12,242 nucleotides of DNA from Candidatus Bathyarchaeota archaeon (GCA_014859755.1 JACUTO010000035.1:1-12242), one strand, 5' to 3'. Shown: positions 1-6,908, counted from the stretch's first letter. Numbers and translations are program-made. The notes: generated from the sequence alone by a model not told the origin.

Positions 1-53
1 TCATCCACCGCCTCGATGAAAAGCTTCTCAAAGTCTTTCTCTTTCTCTCCCAT
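1..53 (-). CDS. N-terminus of a small protein, possibly NitrOD5/DUF3227-like (partial)
   Basis: Only the first 17 codons lie in the window; the gene runs off the left edge. It starts at ATG (51-53 on the reverse strand) and reads MGEKEKDFEKLFIEAVD. A good Shine-Dalgarno sequence (GGAGGG, within 56-65) sits just upstream. The start is 15 nt after the stop of the upstream seven-helix DUF835 gene, so the two are very probably cotranscribed. The charged start followed by FEKLFIEAVD resembles, from memory, the opening of archaeal NitrOD5-domain proteins: small all-helical output domains of roughly 80-90 residues often found with archaeal signalling proteins. That family call is tentative because most of the protein is missing. 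That a real gene starts here is well supported by the ribosome binding site and spacing. Confidence 0.55.
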   Translation of the reverse strand, partial: MGEKEKDFEKLFIEAVD

Positions 54-68
54 CGCCCACCCTCCATT

Positions 69-1469
69 TCAAGTTTCTACCTTACCGACCTCTGCTGCTT
101 TAGACAATTTAACGGTTTGTATCCCCTCTTTCCCGAAGGATACTTGGTCACTAAACAAACCTCTCAAACTGGACGCGACTTTGGGATCGTGGGCATTCTG
201 GTTTAACAGAAACAGAACCGTGTTCCTCGGAGAAGCTAACATCTCAACCGCATACCTCATGAATCGATAGGTCTTCTCGAAACCAACAGACAAGACCAGA
301 TCGGACAAACTGTCAAAAACCACATTGACGACACCTTCAGGATGCGCCTTCAAGGTCTTATCGAAAACGTCAAGCATAAGAGACATGTCATTCGAGGGCA
401 GGAGCATCTCATTTTCGGAAAACTCTTTCGGAGCCGAAACCTGCTGCGTTAAACAGAAAAACTTCACAGTCTTCCGCTCACGCAGAGATGAGTGTATGGC
501 ACTACCTCTCCTCGTGAATACGACTATTGGCTCGAGATTGGCTAAGGCTTCGGTAGCAAAATCTCGTATAACCTTTTCATAATGTGACGCTGGGTCAAAC
601 TCGAGGAGGATTCTTCTACCTATCCTCTGTTGGTGGTTTAATCCAAAAGTTTTCGCGAACGCATGTCGCTGAACCTTCGTACTTGGTGTAATCTCAGGTA
701 TGAAAAACTCTTCGACAAAAGACTTAACCACCTTCTCACTCATGGGCGTGAGTCCAATAATTTTTTTCTCCAATTGTTTCGGCGTCACAAAACTGAAATA
801 CATCACAAAAGCCCCAACAAATATCATCGGCCTATAGACGGGCATATAGGTGTATGGAACCGCGCCGGTGACCTCCACCGAATAAGCAATGGACGCAATA
901 ACCATACCAACACTCATCAGATAAGATTTCATTTTAACGACTCTGTCTTCCGCAACCCTAGCCCCATGAAGAAACAGATAAATCGGAAAAGACGCCAGCA
1001 CAACCATCGACACAATTATGGTTTCAATAAGCGGCAGCCCATATGGCGCTTTGTACAGGCTTGTTAACGTAAATTCTGTTGTTCCGCCAACAACACCCTC
1101 TATAGCCGGATTAACAATCCAAACAATAGATGTTATGACGAAAAAGGCTACCGATGATAACCAAACGCCACGCTTTGCATCGTTTTTTGTCATGGCAACC
1201 GCAAACAAAACAGCAAACAAGTAGGCTAACATCCCCGATGTAGTTGAAGCCCGATAGAAGAGCACGGTCAAAGCTTCATAATGGAGACTGGTTGCAACTG
1301 CTATTACGATGCCGAAAATTGCCGCCAATGCCCAAAGAAGACAAGTGATGCCGAAATAAAGGCTGGGCTTGTCCTTAGTTTTAACATACCTTCGATAAAG
1401 GGGAGCACACATAAGAAGAAAAACAACGGCGATTCCCCCAAGAACGTAAACCGTACCTGCATCTGCCAT
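69..1469 (-). CDS. Seven-transmembrane protein with C-terminal DUF835 (degenerate KaiC-like) domain
   Basis: Predicted membrane signalling protein of 466 residues. The N-terminal half has about seven hydrophobic segments (roughly 7-22, 36-60, 66-93, 103-120, 148-168, 183-200, 212-228). A linker (230-285) leads to a soluble domain (about 285-460) that I assign to DUF835, a RecA/KaiC-related fold common in archaea. It has no usable Walker A: the corresponding strand-loop (VVFTRRGSA, about 316-324) lacks GxxGxGK[T/S]. It keeps a Walker-B-like strand, VVFDSLSDL (D386), matching the IDSLTA strand of the KaiC-like ATPase encoded just upstream. The ATG start follows a GGTGGA ribosome-binding-like motif. 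The gene lies 88 nt after the ATPase gene and 15 nt before the next gene. I infer a membrane sensor whose cytosolic domain pairs with or regulates the ATPase. The input signal is unknown. The architecture call is strong; the biological role is not established. Confidence 0.8.
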   Translation of the reverse strand: MADAGTVYVLGGIAVVFLLMCAPLYRRYVKTKDKPSLYFGITCLLWALAAIFGIVIAVATSLHYEALTVLFYRASTTSGMLAYLFAVLFAVAMTKNDAKRGVWLSSVAFFVITSIVWIVNPAIEGVVGGTTEFTLTSLYKAPYGLPLIETIIVSMVVLASFPIYLFLHGARVAEDRVVKMKSYLMSVGMVIASIAYSVEVTGAVPYTYMPVYRPMIFVGAFVMYFSFVTPKQLEKKIIGLTPMSEKVVKSFVEEFFIPEITPSTKVQRHAFAKTFGLNHQQRIGRRILLEFDPASHYEKVIRDFATEALANLEPIVVFTRRGSAIHSSLRERKTVKFFCLTQQVSAPKEFSENEMLLPSNDMSLMLDVFDKTLKAHPEGVVNVVFDSLSDLVLSVGFEKTYRFMRYAVEMLASPRNTVLFLLNQNAHDPKVASSLRGLFSDQVSFGKEGIQTVKLSKAAEVGKVET

Positions 1470-1535
1470 GAACTATCCACCAGCCACCATTTCTACGGAA
1501 ACTGCGACTAGGACCATTGTCGCCTGAGGGAGCGT

Positions 1536-1553
1536 TGGAAAAGCCATTTTCCA
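1536..1553. repeat. 7-bp inverted repeat (hairpin) just after the KaiC-like gene
   Basis: TGGAAAA (1536-1542) and TTTTCCA (1547-1553) are perfect inverted arms around a 4-nt loop, beginning 4 nt past the stop codon of the ATPase gene. No T-tract follows in the direction of transcription, so it is not a convincing terminator. It may be an mRNA 3'-end or processing hairpin between the two cotranscribed genes, or chance. Confidence 0.35.
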
Positions 1554-1557
1554 TCAA

Positions 1558-2253
1558 CTATGTTATTGTGAAAGGCACGATTTGCAGACCCTTATCCGTT
1601 ACAATGACGTTGTGGTATCTCCTGCTGTGATCGGTTCCACGCATCTTCTGTATCAGAAACCTCGTCTTCAACTCCAAGTTATCGATTGAATTTTCGAGAG
1701 ATAATAAGGAGTCGGCTATGAACTCTTCGATTCCGAGTCCAAGAGTCTTGGCTCCTCTAGGCACGCTGCAGGTCATGATGGTTGTGACGCCACGTGTCTT
1801 CAGCATCCTGTAGATGAGGTGCATGAGCATTCTGTACTCTAGTTTTTCTGTGCACGCCGAGAGAAATGCGGTCAACGAGTCTATAACCAACCTTTTGCCA
1901 TTTATCTCGTTCAAGGTGCCCAAAACGTATTCGACGTTGGCGCTTAATCCTCCGCCCTTCAAGGTTTCGAGGTCGACGACTTTTATGGCGCCTTCTTTTT
2001 CCAGTTTCTCAAGATCGAAGCCAAATCTAAGCATGTTTCTCTTCAATGTCTTCGAGTCCTCTTCGAATGTCGCGTACACGCCCTTTTCGCCGTACCGGGT
2101 GGCACCGTTGTAGATGAATTGGGTGGAGAATATGGTTTTGCCGCTACCCGATCCGCCAGCCACTAGGATGACGTCACCTCTAGGGAATCCTCCCTCGATC
2201 AGGGTGTCTAAGCCGTCGATTCCGGTTGGAACACGCTCGCTCAAACGTATCAC
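1558..2253 (-). CDS. Single-domain KaiC-like RecA-fold ATPase
   Basis: Soluble ATPase of the archaeal KaiC-like family, 231 residues from the chosen start, the usual length for one KaiC/RadA-type domain. Visible features are the N-terminal PTGIDGLD motif, Walker A GGSGSGKT (33-40), the paired acidic residues of KaiC proteins (E64-E65 in TFEEDS), Walker B LVIDSLTA (D125) and the C-terminal KMRGT motif (203-207) followed by TDKGLQI. All nucleotide-binding residues look intact. Such ATPases have been proposed as signal-transduction hubs in archaea; the adjacent seven-helix DUF835 gene fits that. Start choice: the frame opens at TTG (2259), but a TATA-like box at 2278-2285 would place the transcription start near 2255, so GTG at 2253 as a leaderless start fits better. 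No Shine-Dalgarno motif precedes either codon. This is not a bacterial-style clock KaiC, which has two tandem domains, and no KaiA or KaiB is present. Confidence 0.88.
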   Translation of the reverse strand: MIRLSERVPTGIDGLDTLIEGGFPRGDVILVAGGSGSGKTIFSTQFIYNGATRYGEKGVYATFEEDSKTLKRNMLRFGFDLEKLEKEGAIKVVDLETLKGGGLSANVEYVLGTLNEINGKRLVIDSLTAFLSACTEKLEYRMLMHLIYRMLKTRGVTTIMTCSVPRGAKTLGLGIEEFIADSLLSLENSIDNLELKTRFLIQKMRGTDHSRRYHNVIVTDKGLQIVPFTIT

Positions 2254-2277
2254 GCACAAAGTTTGTCTTCAAACCAT

Positions 2278-2285
2278 GTATTTAA
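2278..2285 (-). promoter_or_regulatory. TATA-like box for the KaiC-like gene
   Basis: TTAAATAC on the reverse strand, centred about 28 nt before the GTG start at 2253. This is the distance expected for an archaeal promoter with a leaderless or nearly leaderless transcript. No strong purine-rich BRE is visible upstream, so the call rests on spacing and AT-richness. Confidence 0.4.
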
Positions 2286-2388
2286 CGGGTATGAATTCAG
2301 AATCTAAATTAAACATAATGAGGCCTTTTGCAAAGAACAAGGTGAATCCTAAGATGCAACCACGGTCCAACGCCTAGTGTTCGGGTGT

Positions 2389-2432
2389 AAAAAAGGAAGG
2401 AAATCGATGATGTGCGAAGGCTAGATGCCTCG
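2389..2432 (-). terminator. Possible terminator of the HhH-repeat gene
   Basis: About 20 nt past the HhH gene's stop there is a short hairpin (stem AGGC 2418-2421 with GCCT 2427-2430, plus two outer C-G pairs across one bulged A). It is followed by a pyrimidine-rich stretch ending in six T residues on the reverse strand (A-run 2389-2394 on the plus strand). Archaeal termination relies mainly on T-tracts, so the T-run is the more meaningful part. The rest of the 2260-2450 gap shows no gene that I can support. Confidence 0.35.
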
Positions 2433-2450
2433 GTGGTTTAATCGCAGAAT

Positions 2451-2891
2451 TCAAAGAGAAACGCCTAAAAGTTTGGTTAAAGACGCTAACGCTGTTACAA
2501 ACTGAGCAGTCATCACGTACTTGTTCTCTGCCAGTTCTTGGATGGTGTCGATTCCGAAGGTCTTCTTGAGGAGGACAGCGTCACTTTCGGAGACACCGGA
2601 AACGGCGGATACCGGCTTTTTCCTCAACTCTTCGAACTCAGCCGACTCGAACTTCTTGTCCAGTATCTGCCCCGAACTTTTTGAAAAGCAGTTGATTCCT
2701 TGAGCCAGCAACACGTATTTGTTTGTAGCCAGCTCTTCGACCGTGTCGATTCCAAAAGCTTTCTTCAAATCAGCGGCGTCTGATTCGCTTATTCCACTTA
2801 TTGCCGAGACCGGTGCCTTACACAGCTCCTCGAAAGAAAGGTTCTCATACTTCTTGTCAAAAAACTTCACGATAAATTCTGAGGCACTCAT
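2451..2891 (-). CDS. Small protein with two tandem helix-hairpin-helix-like repeats
   Basis: A 146-residue soluble protein made almost entirely of two copies of one 54-residue unit (residues 11-64 and 77-130), with 37 of 54 positions identical by eye. Each unit contains a PVSA[IV]SG[IV]SESDA segment, then LKK, FGIDT and ELA, the pattern of helix-hairpin-helix (HhH/DUF4332-like) modules whose GxS/GxG hairpins can bind DNA backbone or act as protein adaptors. No enzyme motif or membrane segment is present. The frame opens at TTG 2909, but I chose ATG 2891 because GGGGTGAG (2899-2906) lies about 7 nt upstream of it and a palindromic AT-rich box at 2934-2945 gives a plausible transcription start between them. 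It is transcribed alone, divergently from the M48 protease gene. The function is unknown; DNA or RNA binding is a family-level guess. Confidence 0.7.
   Translation of the reverse strand: MSASEFIVKFFDKKYENLSFEELCKAPVSAISGISESDAADLKKAFGIDTVEELATNKYVLLAQGINCFSKSSGQILDKKFESAEFEELRKKPVSAVSGVSESDAVLLKKTFGIDTIQELAENKYVMTAQFVTALASLTKLLGVSL
2502..2861 (-). repeat. Intragenic tandem duplication within the HhH gene
   Basis: The segments 2700-2861 (first unit) and 2502-2663 (second unit) are direct repeats offset by 198 nt. They encode 54-residue units with about two thirds identity and are separated by a 12-residue linker (65-76). The equal unit length with no internal gaps points to duplication of a single-unit ancestor. 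Confidence 0.75.
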
Positions 2892-2933
2892 ACATTTCTC
2901 ACCCCACAAAGATTTGAATAGAATATGATATGA

Positions 2934-2950
2934 AAGTTTAAACTTAAAAT
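2934..2950. promoter_or_regulatory. Divergent promoter between the HhH gene and the M48 protease gene
   Basis: AAGTTTAAACTT (2934-2945) is a perfect 12-bp palindrome, immediately followed on the plus strand by CTTAAAAT (2943-2950). CTTAAAAT is centred about 26 nt before the GTG start at 2973, the leaderless distance. Read on the minus strand, the palindrome would place a transcription start near 2914, giving a leader of about 23 nt that carries the GGTGAG ribosome-binding motif of the HhH gene. Both genes thus appear to fire from one shared AT-rich core. Confidence 0.5.
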
Positions 2951-2972
2951 TCTTCCCTGCACCTTACTCTGA

Positions 2973-4439
2973 GTGTGGTTTGACTTGCAAAAAACAGGTG
3001 CTGGTGAAACTGAGTTAAAGTACACGATTGATACCGAGCTTTCCCCCGGAAATTTGGGGTTTCTCCCAGAATACTTGAGACGCCACTACCTGCTTCAACA
3101 CGAAAAATACAGAGCCTTCAGAAACATACGCATCATCACTGAAAACGGAAGGCCCCATCTTTCATACAGAGTTTTGGTTCCCAAAACAAATCAGTATGTG
3201 GATGTCACGGTTGACGCCAGTATTCCGATAGGAGTAACGATGAAACTCAGCGACTCCGGCATCCCAAAATCTTTTTTGAACCAACTTTACGAGGACCTGT
3301 TTCTCATAGTCCAATTGTTTGAAGAGGAAATCCGCAAAACCACCTTATACCTTGCTTTTGTGCTGGGAGAAAAAGTAGTTCCTGAAAGTGAAAGAAGCGG
3401 GATACTTGGAAGAATACTTACGGACTCTATGCTACCCCTCTACGTCGCCCTAATGGCCCTCACCTTTCTGTTCTTCTGGATATTCGGCAAGTACGCCCCT
3501 CTCATTTTCGTTGGCCTCGTGTTTACATTATCACTTTTTTCAGGAAAGCTTGTAGCCAAAGGTAGCCACTGGAAAATTACCGAGGATCAACCAGAAATCC
3601 TCCTTTTGCAATACAATTTTTCGCCTGAAAAGTTCGAAGAATTTCGAAAAAAATATGCCCAAAAAATCTTCGAGATTAGGAAGAGAATATATGAGGTTTC
3701 CATCGCTGCTGGTAAGCCGATTGACTGCGAAACCGCTAGTGGAATTTTCTCTGCTTACGGGATAGATTGTAAGCCGGAGAATCTTTCCGTTAAGAGGGTT
3801 AACCTTTTCCAAATCGTGAAAAAGGCAGCTGACAAGTTTGGCCTTTCTATGCCAAAGATTGTAGTGACGAATTCTATAGTTCCCAACGCCGCAGCTGCCG
3901 GTCCAAGTCCAAGTTTAGGAACTATAATGGTTACAACAGGAATTATGACGCAGCTTGAAGAAGACGAGTTGCTCAGCGTAATCGGTCATGAGCTGAGCCA
4001 TCTAAAGGCCCATGATCCATTAGTTATGTCCTCCTTATCCAGCGCAGAATATCTGTTACGCTTCTACGTGTTCTGGCCCTACCTGTTCTTCTTCGGTTTC
4101 TATTCCTATTGGCTCTATTTCATGGTGGCTATAGGCCTCATCTACTTTTTCGGAAAGTTCTTAGAAAGTAGAGCTGACCTAGATTCCGCCAAAATGATCG
4201 GTCAACCAAAGGTAATGGCAGAAGCCCTGCGAAAAATCGCCTTCAGAAGACTTTTTCCCCTGTATAAGAGGGAACCTGCTTTTCGAGGTTACCGCAGGTC
4301 TGAATGGCTTCGGTTTGACCCACATCCCCCCGCTTACTTCAGAATTGCCCAGCTTGAAAGCCTCGAGGAACCTGAAAAAATCAAGCACACGTTTCTCAAG
4401 TCTATCAAGGACGCCCTCAAAGGTTTTCTTCGAGCATAA
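2973..4439 (+). CDS. M48 (HtpX/Ste24-like) membrane zinc metalloprotease with N-terminal extension
   Basis: A 488-residue membrane protease. The catalytic HExxH motif is HELSH (H339, E340, H343), within the typical context DELLSVIGHELSHLKAHD. The third zinc ligand is probably E398 in FLESRADLDSA, the ExxAD signature of M48 enzymes. A C-terminal DPHPP...RI motif (449-458) is also typical. Two hydrophobic segments at about 153-192 and two more at about 364-394 flank the catalytic core. HtpX-type enzymes are usually about 290 residues. Here about 150 extra residues precede the first membrane segments, and an 80-residue charged linker (196-280) precedes the core; I recognise no domain in either. 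The family role is membrane protein quality control. The GTG start fits a leaderless transcript from a TATA-like box at 2943-2950. A CPBP protease gene follows 77 nt downstream with its own promoter. Confidence 0.87.
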   Translation: MWFDLQKTGAGETELKYTIDTELSPGNLGFLPEYLRRHYLLQHEKYRAFRNIRIITENGRPHLSYRVLVPKTNQYVDVTVDASIPIGVTMKLSDSGIPKSFLNQLYEDLFLIVQLFEEEIRKTTLYLAFVLGEKVVPESERSGILGRILTDSMLPLYVALMALTFLFFWIFGKYAPLIFVGLVFTLSLFSGKLVAKGSHWKITEDQPEILLLQYNFSPEKFEEFRKKYAQKIFEIRKRIYEVSIAAGKPIDCETASGIFSAYGIDCKPENLSVKRVNLFQIVKKAADKFGLSMPKIVVTNSIVPNAAAAGPSPSLGTIMVTTGIMTQLEEDELLSVIGHELSHLKAHDPLVMSSLSSAEYLLRFYVFWPYLFFFGFYSYWLYFMVAIGLIYFFGKFLESRADLDSAKMIGQPKVMAEALRKIAFRRLFPLYKREPAFRGYRRSEWLRFDPHPPAYFRIAQLESLEEPEKIKHTFLKSIKDALKGFLRA

Positions 4440-4486
4440 CCCTACCCGGAACTCCAAATACGTCAACTATTCGGATATGAAACTAA

Positions 4487-4497
4487 GATTAATTATC
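4487..4497 (+). promoter_or_regulatory. TATA-like box for the CPBP protease gene
   Basis: GATTAATTATC is centred at about 4492, 25 nt before the GTG at 4517, as expected for a leaderless archaeal transcript. It lies in the 77-nt gap after the M48 gene, so the second protease gene can be transcribed independently of the first. Confidence 0.45.
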
Positions 4498-4516
4498 GTG
4501 AACATGTAATAGACGG

Positions 4517-5614
4517 GTGTGGCGTCTCCCGATGGCTTTCAGTGAACTGAAAACATTTACCAAATTGACTCTTACAACTGCTCTCATCATCACAGTTCTC
4601 CTCCTCGTTTCCTCATACTTCCTTGCAATGCTTTTGGGACCGGCGTTACTGTTCTCCTCAGATGGACTAACTGCAAGCAACGAACATCGGCACCTACCGA
4701 TCTTGCTATTTATTACAATCGGGTTTTACACCCCTATTGCCCTCAACGTCGGATTGGTTTTCTTGTTTCTTTGGGGCGCCTTTGCCGTCTGCTTTATTGC
4801 TGCCTGGAAATTTAGAGAAAACTTCCATGAAGTGATCGAAAAGGGGTTTTCACGTCCCATTAAAAAACTATTCGACAATTGGCTGTTCGCCATGCCTATG
4901 ATAACTAGTATGCTGCTTACCGCTGTCATTGCGATACATAGCTTTCAGGAAGCTCATGGCGTTCCAACTGGCGACATCCCTTTGCCGCCAAATCGCTTCG
5001 AAGCTTTATTCGAGTTATCCTATGCTGCGTTAATTGAGGAAATTGGCTTTCGAGTGACCCCAATCGGCGTCTTCTTGATCATCTACCTATTCTGGGTTGG
5101 AAGAAAGAACGCGGTGACGCTTTCGTTGGGACAACGCCTGAAACTGTTCATTACGGCTCCTCTGTTTCCAGATGAAGCTAAGAAGATGGTTGGAGTGAAG
5201 ACTGTGAGTGACTTCGGCGTCAGAGGCGGAATCAGCTTAGGTGAGTGGGTTATGGTTTTCTTCACGTCGATCGTTTTTGGGTTGGCCCATTACCTATCTG
5301 GCGGTGGTTGGGAAATCGGGAAGGCCACTTCGGCTTCGGTGGTCGGCTTAGCCATGGGTTTAACGTACCTGCTCTATGGTGTTCAAGCCTCCATACTTCT
5401 ACACTGGTTTTTCAACTACTATAATTACGCTTACTATTTCGCTTCAGAACTTTACACTTCTGTACTCATGACTTCTGTTCTAATAGACTTCATCACCATA
5501 GTCTTGGGCGTTCTCGGATGGCTGGCAGTCATGATTCTAGGATTATATAAAATGTTTAGAGCTGTCGCAAAAAGGGTTGAATCAAAGTCGGCGTCGCTAC
5601 CTGAAGCTTCCTAA
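4517..5614 (+). CDS. CPBP family (CAAX/Abi-type) intramembrane metalloprotease
   Basis: A 365-residue polytopic membrane protein. The three CPBP motifs are visible: EEIGFR (174-179, the EExxxR motif), FGLAH (254-258, FxxxH) and HWFFN (296-300, HxxxN), supplying the Glu, Arg and His residues that form the active site in this family (known relatives include Rce1 and bacteriocin-immunity Abi proteins). Hydrophobic segments occur at about 20-45, 60-97, 122-141, 180-195, 242-260, 271-300 and 315-345. Relatives cleave prenylated proteins or serve in stress or defence; no substrate can be read here. A GTG start at 4517 matches a leaderless transcript from the TATA-like box at 4487-4497. The in-frame ATG at 4532 is the alternative, but has no clear Shine-Dalgarno motif. 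The 3' end overlaps the convergent hisS gene by 18 bp. Confidence 0.85.
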   Translation: MWRLPMAFSELKTFTKLTLTTALIITVLLLVSSYFLAMLLGPALLFSSDGLTASNEHRHLPILLFITIGFYTPIALNVGLVFLFLWGAFAVCFIAAWKFRENFHEVIEKGFSRPIKKLFDNWLFAMPMITSMLLTAVIAIHSFQEAHGVPTGDIPLPPNRFEALFELSYAALIEEIGFRVTPIGVFLIIYLFWVGRKNAVTLSLGQRLKLFITAPLFPDEAKKMVGVKTVSDFGVRGGISLGEWVMVFFTSIVFGLAHYLSGGGWEIGKATSASVVGLAMGLTYLLYGVQASILLHWFFNYYNYAYYFASELYTSVLMTSVLIDFITIVLGVLGWLAVMILGLYKMFRAVAKRVESKSASLPEAS

Positions 5615-6892
5615 GATTTCCTCACAAAGATTTTTTATCTCAACCACTCTTTGTTCTCTCTTTTTCATATCCCGCAAAACCACCTTCCCTTCCTTGAGTT
5701 CCTCTGGACCAACGATTACAGCGTAGGCGACTGCTCTTCTGTCGGCGTCTGATAAGGCCTTGGAGACGGCGCGCCTCATAACCTCAACCTCCACGGATAA
5801 TTCTGCATTCCTTAATATCGATGACAGCTCCATGGCCTTCGCCACATATTCCTCGTCAACGGGGATGACCACTACTTTTTCCTTCGCAATTTTTGGAGGA
5901 CCCCTTTGTTTTTTCATGGCTAGAACGATTCGATCAACTCCCTGGGCAACTCCTACCGCGGGGATGGGTTCCCCTCCAAAGAGCTCGATGAGTTTGTCGT
6001 AGCGTCCCCCGCCGCTCAGAGCCATTTCAATTTCCGGAACATACGGCTCAAACACCATCCCTGTATAGTATTCGAGACCCCTGGCGAAGCCCGCTTCTAT
6101 CATCACCTCAAGCTTGACTCCACTTTCTCTTGTTAACTCGAGGATCTCCCGCAGATTTTCCACCGCCGCGACGGATTTTTCATATTCTTGAACGCTTTCT
6201 TCAGCTCTCTTGAGAACCTGGAAGGCGTCTTTTCCCTTTGTTTCAAAAACCTTTTTCAAAGTTGTTAGACAGTTTTGTGAAGCATCTGCGCTTCGTGCGA
6301 CTGTGAGAGCCTCTTCCCAACGTTTCTTGTCCAGCAACTGCATGATGCGGTTCTGCTGCTCTTCGCCCAGACCTTCTTGACCCATGATTCCCCTGAGGAT
6401 TCCCATGTGTCCAATCTTGAAGCGATAGTTGCGGAGCCCCAGTCTCGTGAGCAAGTCGTTAGTGAGCATGAGGATTTCCGCGTCTGCTTCCGGTTTGTCG
6501 GATCCAAAGAGTTCATAGTTGGCTTGCCAAAACTCTCGGAAGCGTCCGTATTGGGGTTCATCGTAGCGGTAGAGGCTTCCCACAGAGAAGAGCCTCATGG
6601 GCTTGGGCTTGTTCCTCAGTTTGGTAGCCATTAACCTAGCTACGGAGGCTGTGAACTCCGGTCGTAGAGCCACCTTTCTGCCACCTAGGTCCTTAAAGGC
6701 GTACATGCGCTCCCGAATTTCTTCACCAGCCTTCGCTGCTAAGAGATCGTAGGATTCGACGACTGGAGTGATGACCTCTTCGTAGCCGTAGAGTTGAGCA
6801 AGTTCTCTTGAAACCTGTTCAACGTGCCTCATCCTTTCCGCGTCTCTAGGCAGAAAGTCTCTCATTCCTCGAACAGTTTTGAACGCTGGCAT
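5597..6892 (-). CDS. hisS: Histidyl-tRNA synthetase
   Basis: Class II aminoacyl-tRNA synthetase charging tRNA-His with histidine, 431 residues, a normal full length. Motif 1 lies around GYEEVITPVVES (36-47) and the RPEFT strand is at 77-81. Motif 2 is LFSVGSLYRYDEPQYGRFRE (101-120) followed by FWQ. The histidine-specific motifs are RGLEYYTG (271-278) and GGGRYDKL (294-301), and motif 3 is VGVAQGVDR (313-321) with the terminal Arg. An insertion domain occupies about 170-260 and the C-terminal anticodon-binding domain about 335-431. The ATG start is preceded by GGTGAT about 3-8 nt upstream. The gene starts 16 nt after the stop of endA, so both are probably one tRNA-function operon. Its TAG stop lies inside the end of the convergent CPBP gene. 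All expected active-site residues appear present. Confidence 0.96.
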   Translation of the reverse strand: MPAFKTVRGMRDFLPRDAERMRHVEQVSRELAQLYGYEEVITPVVESYDLLAAKAGEEIRERMYAFKDLGGRKVALRPEFTASVARLMATKLRNKPKPMRLFSVGSLYRYDEPQYGRFREFWQANYELFGSDKPEADAEILMLTNDLLTRLGLRNYRFKIGHMGILRGIMGQEGLGEEQQNRIMQLLDKKRWEEALTVARSADASQNCLTTLKKVFETKGKDAFQVLKRAEESVQEYEKSVAAVENLREILELTRESGVKLEVMIEAGFARGLEYYTGMVFEPYVPEIEMALSGGGRYDKLIELFGGEPIPAVGVAQGVDRIVLAMKKQRGPPKIAKEKVVVIPVDEEYVAKAMELSSILRNAELSVEVEVMRRAVSKALSDADRRAVAYAVIVGPEELKEGKVVLRDMKKREQRVVEIKNLCEEILGSFR

Positions 6893-6908
6893 TTTATCAC
6901 CGTACTCT

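Noticed and set aside
663..1067. A 134-residue plus-strand frame inside the DUF835 gene
   Set aside because: It is the shadow of a clear membrane protein gene on the other strand; its His/Arg/Asn-rich composition is typical of an antisense frame.
1558..2253. Circadian clock KaiC
   Set aside because: Only one RecA-type domain is present and there is no KaiA or KaiB nearby; single-domain archaeal KaiC-like proteins are a separate, broadly used ATPase group.
2411..2450. A tRNA-like look (short stem plus a GGTTTAATCG segment resembling a T-loop)
   Set aside because: No acceptor stem, anticodon arm or CCA-side pairing can be built around it; the short stem is better explained as a terminator hairpin.
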